NCBI GenBank assembly: GCA_027924645.1 | Contig: BSBN01000860.1 | Location: 7,068,001 to 7,132,000 of the forward strand | DNA length: 64,000 nucleotides | Origin: Cunninghamia lanceolata | Taxonomy: Eukaryota > Streptophyta > Pinopsida > Cupressales > Cupressaceae | Direction: 5' to 3' | Shown: positions 46,691 through 58,120 of the stretch, one piece after another | How the letters are laid out: each line of letters begins with the position of its first letter | How positions within the stretch are numbered: position 1 is the first letter of the stretch | Program-made: the position numbers and the translations under genes | The notes under the pieces: model-generated | Told to the model about the DNA's origin: nothing | The model's database searches: none | What the model saw: only the letters and a program-made list of their open reading frames with translations

Positions 46691-47350
46691 TTAAGGGATA
46701 ACACAATCTAATGAGGGGATGAGGGGTTCCCCACATAGTTAATTTTGTTAAGGTAGGGTATTGTGACAATTTTAGACTTTGTATTCCTAAGGACATGCAT
46801 CAATCTATTTCAACATTCCCAGCCCACTCACATGCATATTAAAAATTATGAATCCCACATGTTGGCACTTGTTTAGTTTTTAGGGTTTTGAATTTATTCC
46901 CTTTAAACTTTTCCTAATTTTCCCTCACACCCTAAGGCTTGTGGTCTACCTACTTTATTTTATATTCTTTTGTTGACCTTTAATCATAGGTTCCTGGTCG
47001 TCTAAGTCACAACCTTAACTCCTTCAAGTCATGAGTTGACTGGCCCCTCTTGCCTAGTTTTACCCTTTGTAGGCTATGAATCTTAAGTTTTATATCCTAA
47101 GTCTTTATAAGGGTTAGAAAATGTCGTATGGTTGTATTTCACAGCGTCGCACAACATCTTTGATGATGTCATCTTCCTTTTGCGGGGCCGCAAGATGAAG
47201 ACAAGTGTTGATGGTATTGCAATTAGGCAAATGAAAAAGGAGGATAAATGGCATGCAAGTTGATGGGCCTAGATTTAATCTAGATTGTTCCCCACTACCC
47301 CGCTACCATAGATCTAAACACTGCTGAAGCCAGAGGGATAGCGAACGGCC
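46691..47350. other. No gene seen
   Basis: Spacer between the coiled-coil frame and the ACGTG cluster. Contains a GGGGGAGGGTCCCTC stretch at 46662-46676 just inside the border. No coding. Confidence 0.5.
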
Positions 47351-47872
47351 TACACGTGTCCCCATTCTGAAAGCTTTGTGAAGGAATTTGGATGTGCAGA
47401 AAATCTATCCCAAAATGACGCCACGTGTCCAGCCTTCAAAGGAGAAAAGGCTATATTAAAAGGGGGGGCCACGTGGAAGTCTCTGAGCAATTCCGCGGAG
47501 CTAAAATGAATATGGCTTGCTTCCTCTTGCCTGGCCCCAGAATTGTGCCACGTGTTGAGGATGCTCGGGCCTATGGCCATAATATCTATGATTCTGAAAT
47601 GACAAACATGATGCTGCCAAGTTTTAAGAAAACAAATGAAGTAGTGGTACTACAACCTATGAAGATCTAACGGTAGTGTGCAGTCGCAGAAGAATCTTGT
47701 CAAAGGTAGAGATCCCTTGCGCGGTTGCGAGATGCAGCCACGTGTCGAGCTCCTAGAGAGAATGAAAAGGCTTATATGTGGACAGACACGTGGAGGCTTT
47801 TGCACACTCACACAGAGCCAAAAGGTGATGGCCCACCCTCCAATGCATGACTGCAATTTTGTGACACGTGGC
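47351..47872. promoter_or_regulatory. Cluster of seven ACGTG (G-box/ABRE-like) motifs
   Basis: ACGTG cores at 47354, 47423, 47471, 47550, 47740, 47788 and 47866, nearly all within CCACGTGTC or ACACGTGG contexts. Known plant bZIP and bHLH factors bind such cores (abscisic-acid and light responses). TATA-like words GCTATATTAAAAG (47450) and CTTATATGTGG (47771) lie among them. The segment is locally G+C-richer than its surroundings and may be a promoter or LTR U3 region of the inserted block. No transcript is evident. Confidence 0.45.
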
Positions 47873-49788
47873 AATCTTTGGTACCAATGTCTATGTTGAC
47901 TATTGAGACCGCTTAATTGGCACATTTGCATTGGCTAGTGGACTTTTCAAGTGGTGTCAACTGGATTTTCAAGGCCTTCTAAGCCGTCGATTCTAAAGCT
48001 AATTTCATCTATGGTCCTGTTTCAAGTGAAACTGTTTGGCATCCCGACGACGGGAAATATGCAGGTTCAATCGGCAGAGGCATTCAAATGTTGGATTTCG
48101 AAGGTTTTCAAAGCCGATAAAGCACATAACCAAGGGATTTGAATTTTAAAGTGTTCAAAAGCTTTGTTTAGGGATTTTTCATTTCATTTGCCATCAATAA
48201 AGAATCTAATCTTCTTAAGTGCCCCCTTCTGGATATTTGTTGTATCAGTTGCTCGCTAAAGAAGGGTAAAATATCCCACATTCATAAATTTGTTGCATTT
48301 GTTTTTGGCCGATGATATTTTTCTGACAAAGCCCAAGGAATTTATGATAACCTAGATTAGGTCAAGTGAAATCAATGGCTATATATGCATGAATCAATGA
48401 TGTAAAACATGTTAGTCGCTGAACCAATTGTCTGGTCTGGAAAATGCCTAAGGAAGATTTTAGGGCATCAAGCAAAGAGAAATGTCTGGGCAATGAATGA
48501 AAGAATGTGTTTGATACAGCGTAGAAAGGATTGTAATGTGCATTTTCATGCATTGGTATGTCTCCATGATTGTTTGTAATAATTAAGGGGAATGCTTTGT
48601 CACAACTTTGTATTCTTCATTCACCACATTTGCTGGTATGATTGTAATGGGATTTGATAATGTATGACAACATTTAAATCAATACATGTTTTCTGTTGGG
48701 TTATTTCTCTTTTGCAAATGGGTTATTATAGTTTGGCTTTGGATAAATAAGTATGTCTAGGGTATGAAATATAATCTGAGAAATATATGTCAATATATTT
48801 TAGTTTTCTGTTGATGCTGGTTCAGCCTATTTCTTTTCTCTTTATTGCTTATGACTCAGTTGCCCAATGGAATAGGTGTCGGTCCATATTGGAGGGGACC
48901 AATCACCTTTTAAAAACAAACAAATTATTCACCTGTGGTTTAGGGGAAAAACCATCTTTCATGTGCATGTACATTCGCATAGTTGAATCAGCTATATAGG
49001 GGTTTTATGATAGCCAACTGTTCTTAGCTCAGTGACAGATTTGGGGGTGGAGAAGGCAAGTTGGGTTTGGTTGTCCATGTTATTAGTTGTTCATCTAGTT
49101 TGGATTTAATACCTATTTAGGTATACCCCTTAGTATATCCCTCCACAGTTTAAGCTAAGCTTAAAGTGCAGGGGATGAAACCCACTCCCATAGGTTGTCC
49201 TTTAACCCTCCATTTTTCTGTTGACAGGCTGATTATGCTCACATGACAACATTCCCTGGCCTTGTGAGTGTGATTTTGTCCTAGGAAGTGGAGTTGCAGT
49301 TTTGGGAGACAACACCACACATTAGTGTTTATATATTAGTAGTGTAGGTGTTCTTCCATTATATACACATTTCCAGTATTGTAAACTTTGTTAAATCTTT
49401 CGTGATATTGCAGTTGATCTATCTGTAGAGGATTTGTGTATAGTATTTTTATTAGGTGAATGATGTTGAGAGAAACCAAATGAAAACATTTACAAGTATT
49501 AATAACTAGTTCTTATCTATTGTCACATCATTCATCGTAACTATCTAATTAGAGATCTCTTTGTGTTCTTAGTTAGTTGCTATCATTTGAGATCTCTGGG
49601 AAATACCCTCTCCCGAGCTTACCAGGGCTCAAAGAAGAAGAGGAGGCTTTATTCACCCTCCTATCAAGTTATCTTTTTCTCTCCCTTAGTCTAAGCATAG
49701 GTTGCTTCCCCATTTTCTATATTATCCTTGGATATGCACTTTTTGTGAATGCCTTAGGTTTGAGGTGGTTGCTCAAAAAGAACCAACA
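47873..49788. other. Right part of the 12.4-kb block, no gene seen
   Basis: Non-coding. A polyadenylation-like AATAAAG stands near 48197 on the plus strand. Words such as GGGGACCAATC occur near 48894 and also near 38588 on the left side of the block, a weak hint of related termini. A 72-codon frame at 49577-49795 has a hydrophobic end but no family. Confidence 0.4.
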
Positions 49789-50775
49789 CAGATGATGTAA
49801 CGTGAAACACTTGAATCAAGTAGCCAGCTAGCTATAGATAAATACAAACCACATGTAGAAAGAGCCTATCCCTTGCTTGTAGAAGAGAGCTTGGAGATAG
49901 AAATATTATGTGACTACATGGCCTCCTCCAAATCCTCTAACCCCTTAAAGAAATGAGACTCATCATGACCAGGTTTTCCACAAAAACAACAATGTCACCT
50001 TTCTTTTTCTTCATCTTAGAGGAAGACTCACTAGAGTTGGAGAAGTAGGAGGAGTCGATTTATGATTGTTCTACTTTGATTTAGAGGGAGACTCACTATT
50101 AGAAGGAGAATCTATCTTAGGTTTCTTCTTATTCTTTCCTTTGCCCTTGGATGATGAAGCCATCAAGGCTTGACTCTTAAAACTAGGAAGTGCTTCCATC
50201 TAAATTAACTTGGCCTGCTCCCTAGTAAGATGCTCACAAAATAACTCAAACTAGGCATCTTAAAGTCTTTTCAGGTAGGGCATCCATAGTAGAAAATAAA
50301 GTAAATGAAAACACCTAAAATGGACCCTTCAATTTTGACAGAATCAAGAATATACAATCCTTATCAGTTTTATCATGTCCACATCCTTTCAATTGTGACA
50401 AAAACAATTTGAATTGTACTAGAAAATCTTGAATGGAAGGAAAATTATCTGGAGAGAGTGATGTCAAATTTGCCTCAAGTTGCAAGATTTAGAATTCATT
50501 GATTATACCCTACAAAACTTCAAGTTTATCACATACTTGCTTAGGTGTTTTGCACTCTGCAATATGAAACAACAAATTATCAAATACATGCAATCCTATG
50601 AGCCCCATGGCTTCATCTAATTTGTTTCTATAAGAAAATCTTTTAAACTCCTCAGTGAAACCAAGTGGATTATCTTATAACATTTACTAAAGTCCCTTAG
50701 ATTGCAGTAGTTATGTCATTTTGAATTTCCATGTGTGATAGTTGTGTGGAGTGAGGGGCTGAATAGACCCACATT
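49789..50775 (-). pseudogene. Copia D gag and protease catalytic box, broken
   Basis: Minus-strand gag starts near 50770 (PHNYHTWKFKM, the usual .NY..WK head) and proceeds through EAMGLIGLHVFDNLLFHIAE, LEANLTSLSPDNFPSIQDFL and LSQLKGCGHDKTDKD, closely similar to gag of element C. The zinc knuckle reads CCFCGKPGHDESHF (49996-49951), with Phe in place of the last Cys. The protease box follows at about 49835-49800 as SWLLDSSVSRYI, with Asp-Ser kept and Gly lost. The text ends at the right edge of the 12.4-kb block; the rest of protease is at 37386 and below. Confidence 0.82.
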
Positions 50776-52262
50776 CTACCATGACTAGCAAGAAAACACC
50801 AAGAGGGCAAACACAAAGGGGAACTTAAATCATGCCTTATACCCCCCCCCCCAAAAAAAAATGTTAAGTATATAATTGCAATTCCCCTAGCAAATTACAA
50901 TGATCAATTTTTTGTAATTTGTACAATCGACAAGCTTAAATCAACCATTTATAATACACAATGATTTTACAATTTTTTAAAAATATTACTTGTCAAAGGA
51001 GAAAGTAAAGATTAAAATTATATTCCTTGTGATTTTCTAGATAATTTTAAAACATTTTGCCAAATTTTGACTATGTATGCAAAAGTTATGCCAATTGCAA
51101 AAAAAAGAATGCAAGCTATACCTTCAGGCTAATAAAACTAACAAAAAAGAAAATTATTAAAAAAAAATCAACTACATCACAACAAAGTAAATTGAACCAA
51201 ATTTCTAACACTTATTTGTTTGTTAAAATCCAATATCATGGCTCAAAGTTATGTTCCTTGAAGAAAATGCCCTTTTAAAGTTAGAAAATGGACCTAGCCT
51301 CTTTTCTGGTGGCCATGGGTGATGCCACTAGGGAGAGAAATGCTTAGCTAGCTATGAGCAGTGGAGCCATTGCTGGTGGTGGATGAGTTAATCTAGAGTG
51401 GCCTGAAGGTGGTGGTCAAATGGTTAGTGGCCTGATTGGCAAATACATAATTGAAGCGCTATGTGGGTGGTGGTGGCCCTATTGAGCGATGCCACCAAAT
51501 GAATGTTGTTGAATTGAATTGAATTTTAATGACGTCCACGAGGCCGAAAATAGCCTAAGGGACCAAGAAGCCACATCCCTAAGATAAATTCAAACTCTTT
51601 TCCATTTCAATTCTTCTAACATGCAACTTGACCAAGAAATCGGTCGTTATGTGCAACTTAGCCTCTTCAAAGAGCTCGCTAAGAAGGGCTACTTATATTA
51701 GGATAGTCCTTAGGACTTAGACACTTTAAGTGTTTAGCGCTCAGTCCTTATGACTTAGGCACTTGGCGTGTGGGAAACAAACACAACACCTAAGGATATA
51801 GTTCAAGAAGTCGGCGAATGGGCCCATTGGGCCAATAGCTCTATTAAATTACTGCCACACCTATGAGTTCGTATGCTAACAAAGACGTGGTTGGTACCAG
51901 GGTTTGCAGATCCCGTACTTAGTAGAAATTATTTTTATTTTATTTTTAATAAATAAAAACTATAGAAATGAACGAAATTCAATGTACAATTTTTTTTTTT
52001 ACCAAGAAGATAGAGATTGCATGGAATATTATATAGATAGTTTGACGCAAGTACCTACACAAGTGTACGTACGACCATACAATCCAAGGGTAGGGGCCAA
52101 AAAATCTCTAGATCTAACTATGATGAAATTATATCATGTTTATAGTCAATCCTAATATATTTGGCCCTTCTAAACTTAATCATGGGGTCAAATCTAAGCC
52201 AAGATGCACCCAGAAAAAGTTGATGGCAAAAACTCTTCAAATCAAGAAGGGGCTTGCAATAA
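50776..52262 (-). other. Leader of copia D, containing a dispersed repeat
   Basis: About 1.5 kb between gag and the primer site. It is longer than the leader of element C and probably carries insertions: the dispersed repeat at 51524-51583, two imperfect copies of TCCTTAGGACTTAGACACTT near 51705-51765, a C11/A9 run at 50848-50867 and T-rich runs near 51990. No gene seen. Confidence 0.5.
51524..51583 (+). repeat. Dispersed repeat, copy 2
   Basis: Partner of 11158-11214: TTTTAATGACGTCCACGAG, AAGGGACCAAGA and CCCTAAG in the same order. Confidence 0.7.
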
Positions 52263-52279
52263 TCAAAGCTTTGATACCA
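52263..52279 (-). other. Primer-binding site of copia D
   Basis: Minus-strand TGGTATCAAAGCTTTGA next to the LTR end, a one-base variant of the initiator tRNA-Met complement in its first 12 bases. Confidence 0.85.
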
Positions 52280-52634
52280 TGTTGAAGTAACCAACTAAGA
52301 TAAAAATTGTGGAACACCAAATAATCTTCCACACATAAGAGAGAAGTAACAACGAATTCTATTCTACCAAACAATAATCTAAGCATACAAGTGGATGCAA
52401 GATCCAATATACAAGATACAAGATACATAATGTACAAGAGAAACCTTGCTTATAAAGGCAAGGTGAGACCTAGGACTACATAGGATCATGACAAGTGTCA
52501 GAATCATATGACATGAGACACAAAGAGATAAGTATCCTATGTGTACCCTAAAAGTGTCCTAAGTAAGCTTAACAACTAAGTGTGAATAGGTGTTAGAAGG
52601 GAATTGGTTAGGAATAGCCATGTTCACACCAACA
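52280..52634 (-). repeat. 5' LTR of copia D
   Basis: 355 bp, plus-strand TGTTGAAGTAACC to TTCACACCAACA, followed by ATCAT. It shows the uninterrupted form of the LTR whose partner at 29059-30522 carries a solo LTR. Confidence 0.88.
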
Positions 52635-52639
52635 ATCAT

Positions 52640-52838
52640 AAAGAAGAATCATCAATATGAAACACATGAACAAGTGAAGTGGGTGCATCCAAAATGGAAG
52701 GAAAATCTATAACTAGGTCTATGAAGCAAAGAAAATCACACACACAATGAAATAATCCTCCACAAAAAATTAACCCTTAGTCATAGGATAAAAAGACATT
52801 AAAGCATCAGAGATGGAAGGATCAGATGCCACACAATA
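52640..52838. other. Host sequence left of solo LTR, unidentified
   Basis: Together with 56060-56206 this forms the pre-insertion sequence. On the minus strand a semi-open frame runs across the junction (FDVFTYC joined to VASDPSISDALM) with several stops. No family recognised. Confidence 0.3.
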
Positions 52839-55800
52839 TGTTACATCCCAATTTATAATTAGACCTAATCTTAATCTTGCATGGTAATTAGGAGGATTAA
52901 TCATAGTTAACTGATTTGATATTGTGGAAATATCTGATTTAATCTTTGATTATGAGGTTAATGATTGATGGTAGTTAGTCATGAAATTATTTGTTCATAT
53001 GAATGTTAAATTAATTTAAATTGTGAAAGAGATGATGATGCACTGATCATGATTTTATGGTCCTGAGTGTGAACAAGAAAATGCAACATCTTTCGAAGAA
53101 GGAAGGAGAGTATCATCCTGGAGGAAGAATTAGATGTCTAGAAATGGGGTTAATAGCCATTTGAGTGTCAGACAGTATGTCCTTCAAACTCGTGTAAGTT
53201 GGCGTAAGTTATGCTTCTTTATGGCTAGTTGATTTTTTTTTCCTTTTTTTGTGTCGTCTTGTTGATTTAGTCATTTCAACAAAGTTGCATCGAATCAACC
53301 TAGCAACATTCTTGGAATGTAAATATGAGTCAAGAGATAGTCTTGCCATGCGTCAAAGCATTTTCTTATTGCTTTGAATATTCCCAAATCAGGATTGTAA
53401 ATCTATTAATCTTGGTCTGTTATGCTTGGGTTCTTAGGGAAGAAGGGAGATTGGTGCTCAATCCCTAAATCGCATGTTGACCCTGTCTCCATGAAGGAGG
53501 TGATGTCAGAAAATGACATCTTGATTAATACAAGTATTTACATCTAGTAGATACATGAAAATAATATTATGCTATGATCATTTAGTCTAATACCGAATTT
53601 TCTTGCTATGCTATTATGTTTATTAATTTGCTATAATTGATATCACCACAGTAGTGGAATGATATTTTGGATATTTGTAGATATGGGAGCTTGGAGCTCA
53701 CCAATAGGTTGGCCGATATCATATATCTGCCAACGAGTCCCTATGAACCTAGAGGTTGGCCGAGTAGGAAAGACCACCCAGCGCATTATGGCGAGGGTGG
53801 TAGTTTCCACCAAGATCAGTATGCCAAGAAGGGGAAAAGATAACAAGTTTTGTTATCATTTTTAGAAAAAAAGACTATCTTCGAAGGGGTTCGTGAAGTT
53901 GGGTTGTGCTCTCTACGCAAGGAAGGTGATACAAAGCTAGAAAGAATAGTGAACTGAACTAGAAGGATTGCACTAAAAGACTTCATTCAGGTAGAATGAA
54001 AGTTTTACGAAAAATATTGTCTTTCCTTGTCTGCATTCTGATTTTGTAAGTATATTTGTGTCAAGCCATTCACAATATGTTTACTGTATGCACTTCATTT
54101 ATTCATATTTATTACAGAGGCTTGAGGCTGATAAGGCCAAGCTAGAATAATCATCGAAACACTCTATACACTGTGGCTCAAGGCCGTTATGGCCGAGCTT
54201 AAAACCATTGAACTATCTTTTTTACTGTAGCTCAAGGCCACCATAGCTGAGTGTTATTACATTGAAATCTTTATAATCTTTATTATGGCTGTAACTCAAG
54301 GCCACCAAGGCCGATCCTTATTTCAGTGTAATCTTTATTGTGACTGGAGCTCAAGGCCATTTAGACCGAGCTTTAAATCATTATTATTATCGTTGTGTTT
54401 GTAGCTCGAGGCTGCTAAGGCCGAGCTTAAGTTCATCATGTTCTTTATTAACACTGTAGCTCGAGGCCATTAAGGTGGAGCACATACCCGCTGTAACTTT
54501 TATATGATGGTTATCGACGTGGCTTAAATAGTAATAGTGCCACAACTATAATGAATTGGGTAGGAAATGCTCATGGCACGAGAAGTGCAAAGCCTTGTAT
54601 TAAGTACATACTCAATGTTTCGGCCTGCATGTGGCCAATGTGGTCACCACAAACTATGGTGATGGTTGATATGACCTTAGTTGTAAATTGTGCTTATAGC
54701 ACTCAAAGAAAAATCTTGTTTCATCTTAAATGGAACCCGATTGTGGTTTTAAAAGGTTATTTTATTAAAATAAACTACACTGTACTTTTCTACCCCTCGA
54801 GTAAGGAGGTAGTGTGTTGTTCAAAAGATTACTGTTTTATTATAATGGTAGCTTGCATGCTAGCAAAATTATTAACGAGGAATCCCTTCTTACTATAGAT
54901 AACATGGAAGAATGGGAAGCATGATTAGCTAAGACTTATATGGATATTATCACAAGATTTAAACCCTTACCAAACTTATAATTGAACTCTTTGGAAAGAG
55001 CGATTATCATTAAGATCTCACATGGGAAAATTGAGTTATCTTTTATTTTGAAACTATTATAACTAGTTAAGGAAGTAAATGCCTACAGTACTATGATTGA
55101 AATCTTAACCTACTTGGTGACTCAAATTGAGTATGTAAACCATGGGAGACCCAGATTGGTGAACCCGGTTGACTTTAATATAATTTATGAACGGGACAAA
55201 GTGACGAGGAGTCACAAGTCCCTCTTTTCGAAAGTGATGCATTAAGTCATTACAATTTTTATGAAGGGAGTCGATAGTTCTGGAATGGACTTTGAATCGA
55301 ATTGACCCCACATGCATTAGACCTAGAGAGAGAGGTCAAATCAAACTTATTGTAGGATGAGACAACTTCTAATTTGAGTTAGGGTGGTGGACATACGACA
55401 ACGTTCATTGCGTAACGTACATGTATGTAAATCTTTGGCCGAAGTAATGGAATGCATCCGTCTCTGATGCATTATTGGTCTATAGTGTTCCAGATGGCAT
55501 AGTGTCTCTAGTAGAGTCATACATAGTTAGAGTGGATCTATAGTTGTGTGACCAAGAGACATTATGAAGGACACAACACCAGATACTCAGATGGCTAACC
55601 CAAGGGTTCCTAATATCTAATCCTTTCGCGATGGGTAGGGCCACTTCCAGTTAGGAAGTTGAGCGGGGTACCATAGGTTGGTGGAAAAGCACCAGGATGA
55701 TGCTCTCTTTCCCAAGCATGAGACGAGCCAAGGCTTATGAAGAAAGATGTCTTATGTTCTAGATACAGTGTTTTTCATTTTATGACTTGATAGTCAATTG

Positions 55801-56054
55801 TAATGTATAATTTATATTATGATGCCTTGAGCATAACTTGTACATACATAGTGAAAGTTATTCACTTGGATATGCAAATGACTATTGGAAATGTAAGCTT
55901 TGTTATATTCGGTTTAGAATAACATGCTTAGTTGATGAAATGATAGTGAATCATTATTGTTTAATTTCAAATGGATAATCATGTTGTTATCTATTCTCTT
56001 AATTATGATGAATGTTTATGTTAATTTTTGGGAATTATGGAATGAGATGTTACA
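52839..56054. mobile_element. 3.2-kb solo LTR, probably gypsy class
   Basis: 3,216 bp from TGTTACATC to GATGTTACA (terminal inverted repeat of 9 bp, TG...CA), flanked by CAATA at 52834-52838 and 56055-56059. No coding region, primer site or partner LTR, so one LTR was left after recombination. Length and TGTTACATC-type ends fit long LTRs of gypsy chromovirus-like elements (inference). It contains a hairpin-repeat array at 54119-54487. Orientation not determined. Confidence 0.85.
54119..54487. repeat. Array of seven hairpin-forming repeats inside the solo LTR
   Basis: Seven units at about 56-62 bp spacing. Each centres on GCTCAAGGCC, a 4-5-base loop, then GGCCGAGC, so GCTC..GGCC can pair with GGCC.GAGC. 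Centres begin near 54121, 54175, 54229, 54293, 54348, 54403 and 54458. Units 2, 5 and 6 keep most pairs. Unit 3 has CATAGCTGAG in the second arm and unit 7 has GGTGGAGC. The spacers are T/A-rich (ATTGAA, TTTATTA, CACTGTAG). Confidence 0.85.
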
Positions 56055-56206
56055 CAATATGTAAATACATCAAATCAACAAGGTGTGCATGGATAGATAT
56101 TAAAGACAAAGGGGAATGAGAATCCATGATATAGCAAGAATGAGCAATCTAAGGGTGGTGAGTAGGGATCGAATTGGTAATGATGACAAAAATCCAAACC
56201 CTGACC

Positions 56207-57600
56207 TGTAGGAGTCTAGGACAACACTGAGAGGGGGGGTGAATCAGTGTTGTATTATTTTTACAATTTTCCAAAATTGTCAATGAGTTTTATCAAAATT
56301 GAACTAATTACTTGAACAATTAATCAACAAATGATCAATCACATAAATCAGATATGGTAAATGAAGCTATGGAAGACATCAAGACATAAGAGTATGACAC
56401 ATGAAAATTACAGTGGAAAACCCTCCAGGGGTAGAAAAACCACTCAAAATGCCTCACTGGCTTAAGTAAAAACCTCACTGGTTACAATGTTTAGAAGAAC
56501 TAACTTCAAGGAGCACCAACCCCTAATACATTTAGAAGCACCAACTTCAAGGAGCACCAACCCCTAATTCATTTAGAAGCACCAACTTCAAGGAGCACCA
56601 ATCCCTAATACATACTCAAATTACAAAACCAAGAATTCAGAGGGTTTCTCTGTTTCAATACAAATCACTTCTTCTTTCACATGTGTCTGTCATATCACCT
56701 TACTTCTCATCAACTCAAATCACATACAAACTTATCATCTGAAATTTCTCTTCAAGAGGATATTCAAAATATATTCAACCCTGTATGATGATCCACACAA
56801 CAATAACTTCAATGATCTTGCAAAACCATTATATATGAAATAAAGAGAACCTTTCATATTTCTTTTCTTTCCTTTCAATACTAAAATCACTTCTTTTCTT
56901 TGTATGACCATTTCCATTCATAAAGAAAATCATATTTTCTATCCTGCAAATGAATTTCACTGTGCATAAAACCTTTCATATTCTTTTCTCTGCAAAAGAA
57001 ATTCAATCACCTACATATAATTCTTCTTCCAAAAACAAATCTTTATCTATTCATCTGCAAAATGGGATTTTCATTTTCTTAAAAAAATCTATTTCATATT
57101 TGTTATTTTAAAAAAATCATCTTCTTCAAACCCTTCATCTTCTCTGCAAAAAAAATTATGTTTTCTTCAAAATATTCTTCAATCTGCATCAAACGACTTT
57201 TCAAAAATGTGTTCCATCTGCAAATCTTCATCTTCATTAAATTGAATGTCTTCAACAACAATATTTTTAATCTATAGGAGAATAGAAAAAGAAAGGCATG
57301 AAAAGCCTATAAACTTCCCTCAAAATAAAATCAAGACTTTACTCATATTTAGAAAAATAAAAAACTTCCTTCTTTAACTCCTCTACCCCAAAAGATAGAA
57401 ATTAGAAATAAAATCTCCTCAAAATGTGCTCTTAAATATTCCAACAAAAGCTGTCACCTCAATATCTAAAATTAGCCTTTTAAAAGGCACATCCACTTCC
57501 TCCTTTTAAAAATAAGAAAACTTTACTTTTTAGCCTTCTATGTCATGGGAAGGCTTTTTTAAAAACTTAGAAAGATCTCTTTTCTTAGTTCCTGCCGTAG
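56207..57600. repeat. LTR of a copia family related to B, partial
   Basis: Begins TGTAGGAGTCTAGGACAACACTGAG and continues with GGGGGGGTGAATCA, CAGTGGAAAACCC and a Ser/Phe-type CTTC-rich stretch, the same architecture as the plus-strand start of the copia B LTRs and the 29.2-kb solo LTR. I cannot place its end. Candidate CA ends show no duplication of the left flank TGACC. No internal region is attached. Confidence 0.55.
56490..56612. repeat. Three 41-bp tandem repeats in the LTR
   Basis: TTTAGAAGCACCAACTTC, then AAGGAGCACCAACCCCTAAT, at 56490, 56531 and 56572, almost identical. Confidence 0.92.
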
Positions 57601-57844
57601 GCAGGAATGCTAATGCATTCATGCAATTTATTAGTTTTTTGACAATTGTCCAATGGGACTGCATAATTAAATTTGTTTGACTTTCTTTTCTAAAGTTTTT
57701 GGTTTTCAATTTCTAGTTTTTAATATCATAAAATAGGATTGTTAATATTCTATTGGCTAACAGTTGTTAATAGTATTATTGTGATGACATAAGTAATTGT
57801 ACTAACAAACTTTCATATTGATATTGTGTGATTTTTTTTATATT
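57601..57844. other. No gene seen
   Basis: AT-rich spacer before the duplication-rich domain. Begins near a palindromic CCTGCCGTAGGCAGG at 57592-57606. Confidence 0.5.
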
Positions 57845-58120
57845 ATGAATTGACATGTCCTCCACAAGGAGTGAATTTATGATTATGGGTACAACTCAAT
57901 TTTTTTTCTATCATCATAATTATTCAATGCACGAGAATATATTGTTGCTATACATTAATTATAAATCTTTGTGACTAGATATATGAATTGACATTTCCTC
58001 CACAAGCAGTGAATTTATGATTGTGGGTACAACTCAATTTTTTGTCTATCATCATAATTATTCAATGCACAAGAATATATTGTTGCTATACATTAATTAT
58101 AAATCTTTGTGACTAGATAT
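57845..58120. repeat. Tandem duplication, 2 x 138 bp
   Basis: 57845-57982 and 57983-58120 start ATGAATTGACAT and end GTGACTAGATAT. A handful of substitutions only, so recent. No coding. Confidence 0.95.

Larger units (their letters stand above)
37387..49788. other. 12.4-kb block inserted in the copia D protease
   Basis: The block separates two halves of the copia D protease. It contains copia B (38801-45935), an unidentified minus-strand coiled-coil frame that B interrupts, and non-coding flanks, including a cluster of ACGTG motifs. Without copia B it is about 5.3 kb. The ends are TGTTAGAGCTC on the left and AACCAACA on the right (TG...CA). I found no terminal repeat pair, and the flanking 5-mers (TGGGT and CAGAT) do not match. 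The nature of the inserting element is unknown. Confidence 0.55.
29059..52634 (-). mobile_element. Old copia element D, split into pieces by nested insertions
   Basis: All pieces of one minus-strand copia element are present in correct order: 3' LTR (29059-30522, interrupted), polypurine tract, RNase H (30760-31037 continuing at 34787), reverse transcriptase, integrase, the distal half of protease to 37386, then after a 12.4-kb block the protease DSG-like box (49800-49835), gag zinc knuckle, gag, primer site and 5' LTR (52280-52634). The two LTRs have matching lengths (about 356 and 355 bp) once the inserted solo LTR is removed. Flanks are GTCAT and ATCAT. Without its insertions the element is about 6.3 kb. 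All genes are broken. Confidence 0.78.
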
